Shown here: positions 22,507 through 30,226 of the stretch, piece after piece
Numbering within the stretch: the stretch's first letter is position 1
Layout: every line of letters begins with the position of its first letter
Origin: Streptomyces sp. BR123
GTDB taxonomy: Bacteria > Actinomycetota > Actinomycetes > Streptomycetales > Streptomycetaceae
DNA length: 60,874 nt
Assembly (NCBI RefSeq): GCF_013401435.1
Contig: NZ_JACBGN010000009.1
Span: forward strand, 1-60,874
Direction of reading: 5' to 3'
Program-made: the position numbers and the translations under genes
The notes under the pieces: generated by a model
Databases searched by the model: none
Told to the model about the DNA's origin: nothing
What the model saw: the letters and a program-made list of their open reading frames with translations, nothing else

Positions 22507-24093
22507 TCACCCCGCCGACAGCGGGATCCGGCGGACGACCTCGAAGCTGAGATTGCCGTACGCGGTGAAGAAGGGCGCGGCCGCGAGCTCGGACGCCCCG
22601 CCCGCCTCCCGGGCCAGGACCTTGGAGCGGCGGGCCGTGCGGTCCAGGTCGGGCGCGTGTCGGCGGCCCAGCCGGACGGTGCGCACCACCCCGCCCGCGC
22701 GCACGTTCAGGAAGCAGTCCCACAGGCCCGGCGGGAGCGGCTCTCCCCCGGCCACGGTGGCGAGGTCGAGCTCCGCCTGGAACCCGGCCATGTCCAGCTC
22801 GGGATCGCGCCCGGCGAGCTCGGGGGCCGGGCACGGGGCGGCGGGCACCGCGTACTCGCGTCCCGTCCCGCGCTCGCGCAGGAGCAGTTCGCTGTCCATG
22901 CGGTCCGTGCCGAGGCTCTGGATGTAGGCGTGCCCGGCCAGCCGTACCCGGCAGCCCTGCCAGGTCATCGACTCCAGCCGGTGCTGGGCCTTCAACTGCC
23001 CCGTCACGTCGAAGAGGACGTCGGGCAGGCCCGCGGCCGGATCGCGGAAGAGGGGGTAGCAGCGGTACAGGCGGCCGTTCTCCACGATCTCCCGCGGCGC
23101 CTGCTCGTTCGCCGCGTCGTACTCCATCAGCTGCTCGAAGGCGGGGAGGGGGCCGCAGGCGAAGGCGTACAGCCGGATCCAGTCGATCCGCGGCAGCTCG
23201 CCGCCCATGTCGGGGGTCCAGTACGTCTCGACCAGCGTCCGCGCCCGCGTGTAGACCTCCGCCGTGTACGCGGGGTCGCCGTGGCGGGCGGCGACGGCCG
23301 GCCGCAGGGCCGTGCGCAGCAGGCTGCGGAAGTGGCGGCCGAGCATCCGCCGCCGGCCCACCGGGTCCTGCACGCGGTCGGCGACCAGCGCCATGACGCG
23401 TTCGATGTGGGCGACGGTCTCGTGGGCGGTGCGGGTGCGCGAGGTGAGGTTGCCGCCGTCGTCGCGGCGGCGCAGGTAGTAGCAGTCGTAGTCGCCGACC
23501 ACGGATATCCTCCCGGCGGCAAGGAAGACGGAGGTGACGAAGATCTGGTCCTCGCCGTACCAGAGGTCCTCCGGGTAGCGCAGCCGGGCGTCCTCGATGG
23601 TCTTGCGGCGCATCAGCTTGGCCGAGTGCAGCGAGCGGTAGACCTCCGAGGTGTAGAGGTCGGCCTCCGGGGCGTGTTGGTGGGCCTTCTCGGAGACGGT
23701 CCGGCCGAGGCCGACCTGCCGGGCGAGGACGAGGTCGCTGCCCTGGGTGTCGGCCATGGCGAGCAGCCGCTGGAGGGCCTCCGGGCCCAGCATGTCGTCG
23801 GCGTCGGCGAAGAAGACGTACCGCCCGCGGGCCAGGTCGAGGGCGCGGTTGCGCGGTCCGCCGGGACCGCCGGAGTTCGGCTGGTGCACCACGCGGATCT
23901 GCGGGTGGCGTGCCGCGAAGCGGTCGAGCTCGGCACCGCTGCCGTCCGTCGACCCGTCGTCGACCGCGATGACCTCCAGGCGATCGCGCCCGAGCGTCTG
24001 CGCCATGACCGATTCGAGGCATTCGGTCAGGTACGGCATCGCGTTGTACACGGCGATGATCACGGACACGTCGGGCACGAACCGGTGGTACAT
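22507..24093 (-). CDS. Family 2 glycosyltransferase with C-terminal extension
   Basis: A 528-residue protein. The GT-A domain fills about residues 1-230: 'VSVIIAVYNAMPYLTECLES', 'VIAVDDGSTDGS', and the DXD region 'YVFFADADDM', the nucleotide-sugar and metal site. The next 300 residues resemble the C-terminal part of polymer-type GT2 enzymes (wall teichoic acid or capsule), but I cannot name the acceptor. There are no membrane helices. The ATG at 24093 is used; a GTG at 24126 would add eleven residues. The gene stands alone and is preceded by an intergenic repeat. Confidence 0.9.
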   Translation of the reverse strand: MYHRFVPDVSVIIAVYNAMPYLTECLESVMAQTLGRDRLEVIAVDDGSTDGSGAELDRFAARHPQIRVVHQPNSGGPGGPRNRALDLARGRYVFFADADDMLGPEALQRLLAMADTQGSDLVLARQVGLGRTVSEKAHQHAPEADLYTSEVYRSLHSAKLMRRKTIEDARLRYPEDLWYGEDQIFVTSVFLAAGRISVVGDYDCYYLRRRDDGGNLTSRTRTAHETVAHIERVMALVADRVQDPVGRRRMLGRHFRSLLRTALRPAVAARHGDPAYTAEVYTRARTLVETYWTPDMGGELPRIDWIRLYAFACGPLPAFEQLMEYDAANEQAPREIVENGRLYRCYPLFRDPAAGLPDVLFDVTGQLKAQHRLESMTWQGCRVRLAGHAYIQSLGTDRMDSELLLRERGTGREYAVPAAPCPAPELAGRDPELDMAGFQAELDLATVAGGEPLPPGLWDCFLNVRAGGVVRTVRLGRRHAPDLDRTARRSKVLAREAGGASELAAAPFFTAYGNLSFEVVRRIPLSAG

Positions 24094-24161
24094 GCCCTGA
24101 GCATAGGTTCGCCGCGCACTGCTCACGCAGCCGGGACCCGGCCGCGGCGGCGGCGCGCCAA

Positions 24162-24256
24162 GCGCTCGCGGGAGGTGCCGCGAGGGAGCGGCGACCGCCT
24201 GCGGCCCGGTGGTGGCCGGTCGCGCAGTTCCCCGCGCCCCTTCGGGGCGTTGCCGA
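24162..24256. repeat. Copy B of the dispersed intergenic repeat
   Basis: About 95 bp, the second copy of the element at 20430-20522 in the same orientation. The core GGAGGTGCCGCGAGGG, CTGCGGCCCGGT, GTGGCCGGTCGC and the terminal hairpin CGCGCCCC-TT-CGGGGCG are preserved. It lies between the GT2 start and the 3' end of the YbjQ gene. Confidence 0.8.
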
Positions 24257-24271
24257 ACCCGCCGCGGCCGA

Positions 24272-24646
24272 TCAGGAGCCGGCCGGGACGAGGACGACGG
24301 CCGTGCCGTACGCGCACACCTCCGTGCCCACGTCGGCGGCGTCGGTCACGTCGAACCGCATCATGAGCACGGCGTTCGCGCCGCGGGCCTTGGCCGCCTC
24401 GATGAGCCGTTCCATGGCCTGGCTGCGGGTCTCGACCAGGGTCTTGGTCAGGCCCTTCAGCTCGCCGCCGATCATCGACTTCAGGCCGGCGCCGATCTGG
24501 CTGCCCAGGTGGCGGGAGCGGACGGTGAGGCCGAAGACCTCCCCGACCACCCGCTCCACCCGGTACCCGGGGGCGTCGTTGGTCGTCACGACCAGGACTC
24601 CGGTCTGCTGGGCCCCGGGGCCGCCGGTGTAGTCGTCGATACCCAT
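24272..24646 (-). CDS. YbjQ/UPF0145 family protein
   Basis: A 124-residue protein of the YbjQ (heavy-metal-binding domain, UPF0145) family. It shows 'TTNDAPGYRVERVVGEVFGL', 'SQAMERLIEAAKARGANAVL' and the end 'TEVCAYGTAVVLVPA', the family's three blocks. These proteins form pentamers or decamers and their biological role is unclear. The ATG at 24646 begins MGIDDYTGG. It is a single gene. Confidence 0.9.
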   Translation of the reverse strand: MGIDDYTGGPGAQQTGVLVVTTNDAPGYRVERVVGEVFGLTVRSRHLGSQIGAGLKSMIGGELKGLTKTLVETRSQAMERLIEAAKARGANAVLMMRFDVTDAADVGTEVCAYGTAVVLVPAGS

Positions 24647-25111
24647 GGCACCCACTGTGGCGGTGCGTCCCCGGCCGCGCATCCGCAGCGCGGCCCACCG
24701 GGTGACCGAGTGCCGGTCGGAACACGCCTGCCGGTACGGACTGTTCCGCAGCGGGCCCCCCGTGACTACGCCCCCGGTTGTACGCGGGGGCCGTCCTGGG
24801 GTGTAGGCGGTTTTCACCCTGCGGACGGGTGAGCTGTGCGGCCCGGGCCGCGTACATTCGCCGTGCCGGCAGCGGCCGGCACCGGCCCCGGGCTCCGGGG
24901 CCCTGCGGCGAGGCCGTGCCCGTACGGGGGGCGGGCACGGCCCACGCGCACCAGAGCGATACATATTGGGCATTTCGGGCGAAATGACGGTGAGTCATCG
25001 GGGCGGCGCGATACGCCCTCGTCATAGTCGTCCCTGGCGACCGCCCGGTCGCCGCTCCGGACCGCGGCGCATCGCGGCCGGGCGGCTGCGCCTTCGCAGA
25101 GGAGCCTGTAC
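24647..25111. other. Intergenic region with a strong hairpin, upstream of the SH3 gene
   Basis: No gene is seen in these 465 bp. The stretch 24912-24942 forms an 11-bp hairpin, and a less GC-rich patch at 24950-25030 probably carries the promoter for the SH3 protein. Confidence 0.5.
24912..24942. promoter_or_regulatory. 11-bp GC-rich hairpin in the leader region
   Basis: The arms GGCCGTGCCCG and CGGGCACGGCC pair perfectly around a 9-nt G-rich loop. No T-run follows on either strand. It could be a terminator for the leftward YbjQ promoter region or an attenuator in the SH3 gene leader. Confidence 0.45.
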
Positions 25112-25819
25112 ATGCTGAAGCCCACCAGGACCGTCATCGCTCTCGCCGCCGGAAGCCTGGTGCTCGGCTTGGGCTGCGCGAGCGCCGCCGTCGCACACGC
25201 GGGCCACGGCGCCGACACGTCGTCGCACGACCTCCGCCTCGTCAAACCGGGGCACGGGTCGTCGGGGAAGCACAACGGCCGTCACTACACCGTCGGCAAG
25301 GTCGTCTCGCGCGGTTCGCTGAAGGTCAGGAGCCTGCCGACGGCCGACTCCCACTCCGTCGGCGAGGTCAGGTCGGGCCACAGGGTCGCGATCCAGTGCA
25401 AGGTCCGCGGCCAGAAGGTCGACGGCAACGACATCTGGTACCGCCTCCTGGTGCAGGAGCACGAGGAGTCCCAGGAGGACGAGAAGGAGCAGGGCGGCGA
25501 GGACAAGGACCGGCAGGACCAGCAGGACCAGCAGGACCAGCAGGACCAGCAGGACCAGCAGGACCAGCAGGACGAGCAGGAGCAGCCAGAGGAGGGGCAG
25601 GAGCAGCCAGAGGAGGGGCAGGAGCAGCCCGAGGAGGACCTCGCCGACGGGTCGGCCGGCGAGGAGGTGGCCGAGGAAGACCTCGTGGACGAGCTCGAAG
25701 AGGACTCCGACGAGGAGAAGGCCGTGTCCGCGAAGCGGAGCGGCAGCAAGGAGAACGCCAAGGCCTGGGTCTCCGCCCGCTACGTGAAGAACCTGGACCG
25801 GGTCGGGTCCTGCGACTGA
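25112..25819 (+). CDS. Secreted SH3-domain protein with an internal acidic repeat
   Basis: A 235-residue exported protein. The signal peptide is 'TVIALAAGSLVLGLGCASAA' or longer; a Cys lies inside it but not in a proper lipobox. A bacterial SH3 fold begins 'GKVVSRGSLKVRSLPTADSH' and runs to 'GNDIWYRLL' (about 62-112), and its last strand appears only at 'KAWVSARYVKNL' (about 218-229). Between them lies about 100 residues of Asp/Glu/Gln: DQQ x6, then EQPEEGQ units, then a Glu/Asp-rich stretch. The SH3 domain is therefore interrupted by an acidic insert. It may bind cell wall or metal ions. The gene is alone, with a 460-bp upstream region. Confidence 0.88.
   Translation: MLKPTRTVIALAAGSLVLGLGCASAAVAHAGHGADTSSHDLRLVKPGHGSSGKHNGRHYTVGKVVSRGSLKVRSLPTADSHSVGEVRSGHRVAIQCKVRGQKVDGNDIWYRLLVQEHEESQEDEKEQGGEDKDRQDQQDQQDQQDQQDQQDQQDEQEQPEEGQEQPEEGQEQPEEDLADGSAGEEVAEEDLVDELEEDSDEEKAVSAKRSGSKENAKAWVSARYVKNLDRVGSCD
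25508..25636 (+). repeat. 9-bp and 21-bp coding tandem repeats
   Basis: Eight 9-bp units (GACCAGCAG, first and last degenerate) span 25508-25579 and encode Asp-Gln-Gln. They are followed by two full and one partial 21-bp unit (25580-25636) encoding EQPEEGQ. All units are multiples of three, so copy-number change would keep the frame. Confidence 0.9.
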
Positions 25820-25879
25820 CCCGCCCACACCCCCGACTCCCCCGAATCCCCCGGACCTGCCGGTCCTGCGACCGCCCGG

Positions 25880-26239
25880 TCAGTCCTCCGGGCGTACGGC
25901 ACGCGGCCCCACGCACTGCGCTCCGTACGCCCGGACCCGGGACCGCAGCTCCCGGTCCGCCGTGACGACGGTGCAGTCGCGGCCGCTGCCCGCGAGGGAC
26001 GCCACCAGTTCCACGATCCGGTCGTCGCCGCTGCCGGGAGCCGAGTCCACCCGTACTCCGGGCACGGACCCGACCCCCCTGGCGGCGCCCTCGACGACGA
26101 GGACGACCTCCTCGCCCGCCACCGGGTCGCGCCCCGCCAGCCGGTCGCGCAGCCGCTCGGCCGCGCCCCGCCGGTCGCGCCACCAGCCGTCCGGGACGGA
26201 CCCGACGACGTTGGCACCGTCCACGATCAGCACGCTCAC
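25880..26239 (-). CDS. NYN/PIN-like nuclease domain protein
   Basis: A 119-residue protein beginning MSVLIVDGANVVGSVPDGWW. The acidic 'VDGANVV' strand end and 'DDRIVELVASL' plus 'VVTADRELRSRVRAYG' segments are the PIN/NYN (YacP-like) active-site blocks, with Asp residues at about 7, 73 and 95. Such domains are metal-dependent ribonucleases. It starts 21 nt after the stop of the polynucleotide kinase gene on the same strand, so it is the likely third gene of the RNA ligase operon. Confidence 0.85.
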   Translation of the reverse strand: MSVLIVDGANVVGSVPDGWWRDRRGAAERLRDRLAGRDPVAGEEVVLVVEGAARGVGSVPGVRVDSAPGSGDDRIVELVASLAGSGRDCTVVTADRELRSRVRAYGAQCVGPRAVRPED

Positions 26240-26260
26240 GGTCCCAGTATGGCCGCCGGG

Positions 26261-27202
26261 CTAGAAGGCTCCGTAGTTGACCTGCCAGGTGGGCAGGCCC
26301 ATCCGGCGCCAGACCGCGACGACCCGGTCCCGGTCGTCCAGCGACACCCGCACCGCGAACCGGTGCCGCACGTGCGCGTCGAACAGCTCGGCCTTCACGA
26401 CGTCGTCACGGCGCGTGTCCCCGGCCGGTCGCATCCACAGCTCGTCGTACGGCACTCCGTGGCGGGCGAGCCACGCCTCGGTCTGCGGCCGGTGCTCCTC
26501 GCCGCGCCCGGACAGCAGCACGATGGTGTCGCCCTCGGCACGCCGGAAGGCGTCCAGCGCGTACCTGACCGGCTCGTTCAGCTCGTCGATCCCGCAGCGC
26601 GAGAAGTCGTACGGGCTGCGGTCGCCGGTCAGCGCGAGGGTGCCGTCGATGTCGCACATCACCGCCGGGGGCAGGGAGGGGTCGGCCACGTACGGCTGCA
26701 CGGACGGCGTGTCGTTCAGCCATTCGGCGGTGAGCCGCCAGCCGCCCTTGCGCGCATTGGTGTGCTTGTCGGCGAGGATCCGGATGATCTCCTCGCCGAC
26801 CGGCCGCGCGCGTTCGGCGTCGCGGCGCAGGCACTCCTCCACCGGCACGTGGGTGAAGTCGTGCACGACGAACGTGGCCCGGCCGGCGACGGCGGCCTTG
26901 AGCCGCTTGGGGATGTGCGAGGTCAGGTGGGTGTTGTCGACGACGACGTCGAAGCCGTCCTCGACGGCGGCGCTGACCGCCGCGTCCTGGACGGCCAGGA
27001 CGGTCTGCTCGTGCCGGTACGAGCGGCCCCGCTCGGGGTCGGGCACGTCGAGCATCGCGCGCAGGTCGTCGAGGTTGACGCGGCGTATCCGGCCCGCGGC
27101 CCCGGACTGCAGGGCGCGCGCGGCGGTGGTCTTCCCCGACGCCGGCAATCCCGTCATGACGTGGACGACGGGCCGTACGGGCTCTTCGGGTCGTGCGGAC
27201 AC
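26261..27202 (-). CDS. T4-like polynucleotide kinase-phosphatase
   Basis: A 313-residue bifunctional enzyme. The kinase half has the P-loop TGLPASGKTT (about 17-26) and 'VVVDNTHLT' (about 87-94). The phosphatase half has the HAD signature VMCDIDGTLAL (D184, D186) and a downstream 'LLSGRGEE' (Thr/Ser motif). This is the T4 Pnkp domain order. It heals broken RNA ends by phosphorylating 5'-OH and removing 3'-phosphates. The start lies 4 nt after the stop of the RNA ligase gene (27206), so the two are co-translated, giving a complete end-healing and sealing pair. Confidence 0.92.
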   Translation of the reverse strand: MSARPEEPVRPVVHVMTGLPASGKTTAARALQSGAAGRIRRVNLDDLRAMLDVPDPERGRSYRHEQTVLAVQDAAVSAAVEDGFDVVVDNTHLTSHIPKRLKAAVAGRATFVVHDFTHVPVEECLRRDAERARPVGEEIIRILADKHTNARKGGWRLTAEWLNDTPSVQPYVADPSLPPAVMCDIDGTLALTGDRSPYDFSRCGIDELNEPVRYALDAFRRAEGDTIVLLSGRGEEHRPQTEAWLARHGVPYDELWMRPAGDTRRDDVVKAELFDAHVRHRFAVRVSLDDRDRVVAVWRRMGLPTWQVNYGAF

Positions 27203-27205
27203 TGG

Positions 27206-28420
27206 TCAGTTATCCTCATCGGTCGTGAACGGGTCGGACGCCTGCGGCCGTACGTGGCGCCACATGACGAGCTCGGTCGGACGGTTGTCCAGACGCAGGA
27301 ACACCGCCGCGCGGATCCCGCTGTCGGGCAGCGCCTTCGCGGCGCGCGCGAAGGCGCCCCGGTCGGAGGCGAGGTGCTCCAGCTGCGCGAAGGCCGCGTC
27401 GACGGCCTGCTCGCGGCGTGCGGCCTCCTCCTCGAGGCGGGCGATGACCTGGCGCACCCAGGCGTCGAACTCGTCGGGCACCTGCTCCAGCAGCGCGTCC
27501 AGCGGCTTGCCGCCGGAGGCCTCGATCTCGGCGCGGGTGCAGCCGAGTGCCTGCGCGACTTGCTTGGCGGGCAGGCCGGCGAACCGCTGGATGCCGTGAC
27601 TGCGCCAGATGTCCCGTTCCGTGACACCGGTCAGCACCTTGTGCAGGCGTACGTATTCGGACAGCTTGGCCTTCGCGCGCACACCGGAGGCGAAGCGCAG
27701 CACGAAGCCCTCGGCGTCGGTTCCGGTGGCGGCGCGGCCGCCGGGCAGCGTGTTCGCCTCGGCGAGCGCGATCAGCTCGCCGATCGGCATGGCGGGCCAC
27801 AGGGTGACGACCGATCCGATCCCCTCCCAGTGGCCGGCGGCCTCGGCGAGCGGGACCTCGGTGCCGTCGGGGCCGAACGCGGCGAGGAGCACCAGGTCCC
27901 GGCGGTCGCCGTAGTCGACGACGATACGATTCTGCGGGTACAGGATCTCGGCGAGATAGGTCGTGCCGGGCACGAGGGCCGAGGTGTCCCGGCCGTCGAG
28001 ACGGCGCTGTGCCCACACCGCCTGCGTGCTGATGAACGACCCCTTGGACGCGACCCGCCAGGCGCCCGCGTAGTGGAAGACCACCGCGAGGCTGCCGTCG
28101 ACCTTCTCGTACACCTCGAACGGCTCGTCGGGCAGGGCCGGGGCGTAGGGCTGTCCGGATTCGTGCTCTCCGACGTTGAAGAACTTCGGCAGCGGCAGCG
28201 CGACGACGGCACCGGTGGAGTCGTCGGCGACGAGTCCGCGGCAGCGGACGGTCACCCGGTTCCAGACCCGCTCGTACTGTGCCGTCCGGGTGTAGGTGTA
28301 GATGGACAGCGGCAGTTCGGGGTGTTTCTTGCGGCTGACGTGGCCGGCGTCGATGGCGTCGGCGAGCTGCTGCCGCGGCATCAGGTCGTCCAGCGTCAGG
28401 TAGGCCTGGTTGTGGCCCAT
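27206..28420 (-). CDS. T4 Rnl1-like RNA ligase
   Basis: A 404-residue ATP-dependent RNA ligase of the Rnl1 type. The nucleotidyltransferase motifs are motif I EKVDGSLAV (adenylated Lys106), Ia SKGSF (125-129), a Glu in LAEILYP (158), IV EGFVLRF (237-243) and V RAKAK (248-252). The C-terminal 150 residues are helical and may give substrate (tRNA) specificity as in T4 Rnl1. It seals 5'-phosphate and 3'-OH RNA ends. It is the first gene of ligase-kinase/phosphatase-NYN. In T4 the same pair repairs tRNAs cut in the anticodon loop. Confidence 0.92.
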   Translation of the reverse strand: MGHNQAYLTLDDLMPRQQLADAIDAGHVSRKKHPELPLSIYTYTRTAQYERVWNRVTVRCRGLVADDSTGAVVALPLPKFFNVGEHESGQPYAPALPDEPFEVYEKVDGSLAVVFHYAGAWRVASKGSFISTQAVWAQRRLDGRDTSALVPGTTYLAEILYPQNRIVVDYGDRRDLVLLAAFGPDGTEVPLAEAAGHWEGIGSVVTLWPAMPIGELIALAEANTLPGGRAATGTDAEGFVLRFASGVRAKAKLSEYVRLHKVLTGVTERDIWRSHGIQRFAGLPAKQVAQALGCTRAEIEASGGKPLDALLEQVPDEFDAWVRQVIARLEEEAARREQAVDAAFAQLEHLASDRGAFARAAKALPDSGIRAAVFLRLDNRPTELVMWRHVRPQASDPFTTDEDN

Positions 28421-28523
28421 GGGTCCCTCCCGTTTCGAGATGTCTCATTCTCGACGGTGGGAGGGACGGCCCGGTACCGAATTACCGCAGGTCGCGGCGG
28501 CGCAGGGTGCGGTTCCGCGCGGG

Positions 28524-28958
28524 TCAGCGGGATACGCAGAGTTCGTTGCCCTCCGGGTCGGCCAGGGTGGTCCAGACGAACGGGCCCTGCCGGCCGTCGT
28601 GCAGGAAGGCAGCACCCTTGGCGAGGAGGCGCTCGACGACCCCCTTCGGGTCGTCGGAACCGGTACGGACGTCGAGGTGGACGCGGTTCTTGACGGTCTT
28701 CGGCTCGGGAACGAACTGGAACAGGACGCGGGGGGCGCGGTCCGTGCCCTCGGGGTGGCGGATGGCGGTCCCCGCCTTCCAGACGAGCCTGCCGCGGTGG
28801 GTGGTGGTGTCGTCCTCGGTGGCGTGCCCCGCCGCGACGGTCTTGCGGATGAACTCCTCGTCGGTCGGCTCGACTTCCCAGCCGAGGGCTTCCGCCCACC
28901 AGTCCGCGAGGGCGTGCGGGGCGGCGCTGTCGATGGTCACCTGAAACGTATAGGCCAT
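28524..28958 (-). CDS. VOC (glyoxalase/bleomycin-resistance) family protein
   Basis: A 144-residue single-module vicinal-oxygen-chelate protein: 'FQVTIDSAAPHALADWWAEA' at the N-terminus, 'NRVHLDVR' in the middle and 'LADPEGNELCV' at the end. The His, His/Asp and Glu positions of the metal site are present. The reaction cannot be deduced. It has no operon partner; the next VOC gene begins upstream with a 205-bp gap. Confidence 0.88.
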   Translation of the reverse strand: MAYTFQVTIDSAAPHALADWWAEALGWEVEPTDEEFIRKTVAAGHATEDDTTTHRGRLVWKAGTAIRHPEGTDRAPRVLFQFVPEPKTVKNRVHLDVRTGSDDPKGVVERLLAKGAAFLHDGRQGPFVWTTLADPEGNELCVSR

Positions 28959-29163
28959 GCGGCGACCCTACCGAGGGGCACGGACAACGCCGTGGTTCCG
29001 CCCACGGCTGAACGCGGTGAAGCGCAGCGAACCCCGCCGCTGGAGGCCGACGGAGAGGATGCCGGGGCCATGACGGCGCCGCCCGCGGCCGGGGGCAGCT
29101 CCATGCAGCAGGTGAGGCCCGGCGGGGAGGGCAGGTGCTGCGTCCGCAGTCCGGCCGCCCGGG

Positions 29164-29961
29164 TCAGCCGTCCTGGGCCCGGGCGGCCGTGAGGGTGAGC
29201 ATGGCACCCTCGGGATCGCGGACGGTGACCCAGCGCTCGGTGGCGCTGGAGACGATCGTCGACAGGGTGGTGCCGCCGGCAGCGATGGCCGCTTCGATGG
29301 CCTCGTCGAGGTCCGCGACGCGGAAGTAGACGTGCCAGCGGGGCCTGGATTCGGGGGCGTGCTTGGCGGCGTCGGGGCCGAGGCCGCCGTTCAGCCGGGC
29401 GACGGGTTCGCCGGCCTGACGCAGCACGACCTGGTCGTCCTCGTACGAGACCTCGCAGCAGCCGACGCGGCCGGTGGCCCACTCCAGGACCTCGCCGTAG
29501 AACATCGCAGCCTCGAAGGCGTCGCGGGTGCGCAGTTCCAGCCAGGCCGGCGCCCGGCCGCGGCCCACCCGCCATTCGGCGGAGACCCGGCCTTCCCAGA
29601 TGCCGAAGACGGCGCCGTCCCGGTCGGCGGCGAGGGCTCCCCGGCCGCCGCCGGAGAAGGTGACGGGGCCGACCGCGACCGTGCCGCTGCGCTCGCGGAT
29701 CCGGTCCGAGGCCACGTCGGCGTCGTCGACGGCGAAGTACGGCGTCCAGGTCGGTGCGACGGCCAGGTCGCCGGCCAGGGCCCCGATGCCGGCGACGGCG
29801 ACGCCTTCCAGCTCGGCGATGGTGAACGCGTCGCCCAGGCGGTCGGGCCGGAACTTCCACCCGAGGACCGCGCCATAGAACTCCTGTGCCTGCTGCAGAT
29901 CGCGGGCCATCAGGCTCACCCAGCACGGGGCGCCGAAGACCTCTCTCGTAGAAATCTCCAC
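29164..29961 (-). CDS. Two-module VOC family protein
   Basis: A 265-residue protein with two VOC modules. The first is 'CWVSLMARDLQQAQEFYGAVLGW'-like (residues 12-125), the second 'WLELRTRDAFEAAMFYGEVLEW' (about 140-260), ending in 'VRDPEGAMLTLT'. This two-module layout is common in actinobacterial hydroxylase-like VOC proteins and lacks a known reaction. It ends 205 bp upstream of the single-module VOC gene on the same strand and is divergent from the cytochrome b gene. Confidence 0.9.
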   Translation of the reverse strand: MEISTREVFGAPCWVSLMARDLQQAQEFYGAVLGWKFRPDRLGDAFTIAELEGVAVAGIGALAGDLAVAPTWTPYFAVDDADVASDRIRERSGTVAVGPVTFSGGGRGALAADRDGAVFGIWEGRVSAEWRVGRGRAPAWLELRTRDAFEAAMFYGEVLEWATGRVGCCEVSYEDDQVVLRQAGEPVARLNGGLGPDAAKHAPESRPRWHVYFRVADLDEAIEAAIAAGGTTLSTIVSSATERWVTVRDPEGAMLTLTAARAQDG

Positions 29962-30226
29962 GACTCACGCTCCGTCCTTGTCCCGCCCCATCCTCGCGTC
30001 AGGGAAGGTGGCCCGCACGTCGGGCACTGTGCGGCAGCACGGAACGCCTCTCCGCGCGCCCGTCGGCGGTGGTACCACCATGATGCGCCTCGTACCCGGA
30101 GCACCGTGTCTGAATTGATCCGCATTGACCACTTTCTGTAGCGTTGCGGCTACTCGGGGCGGCTCGCCCGGCCCCTCCCCCATCCCCTCCCTGCGACGGC
30201 GAGGGCCCCGACAGGAGGTGCACCGG

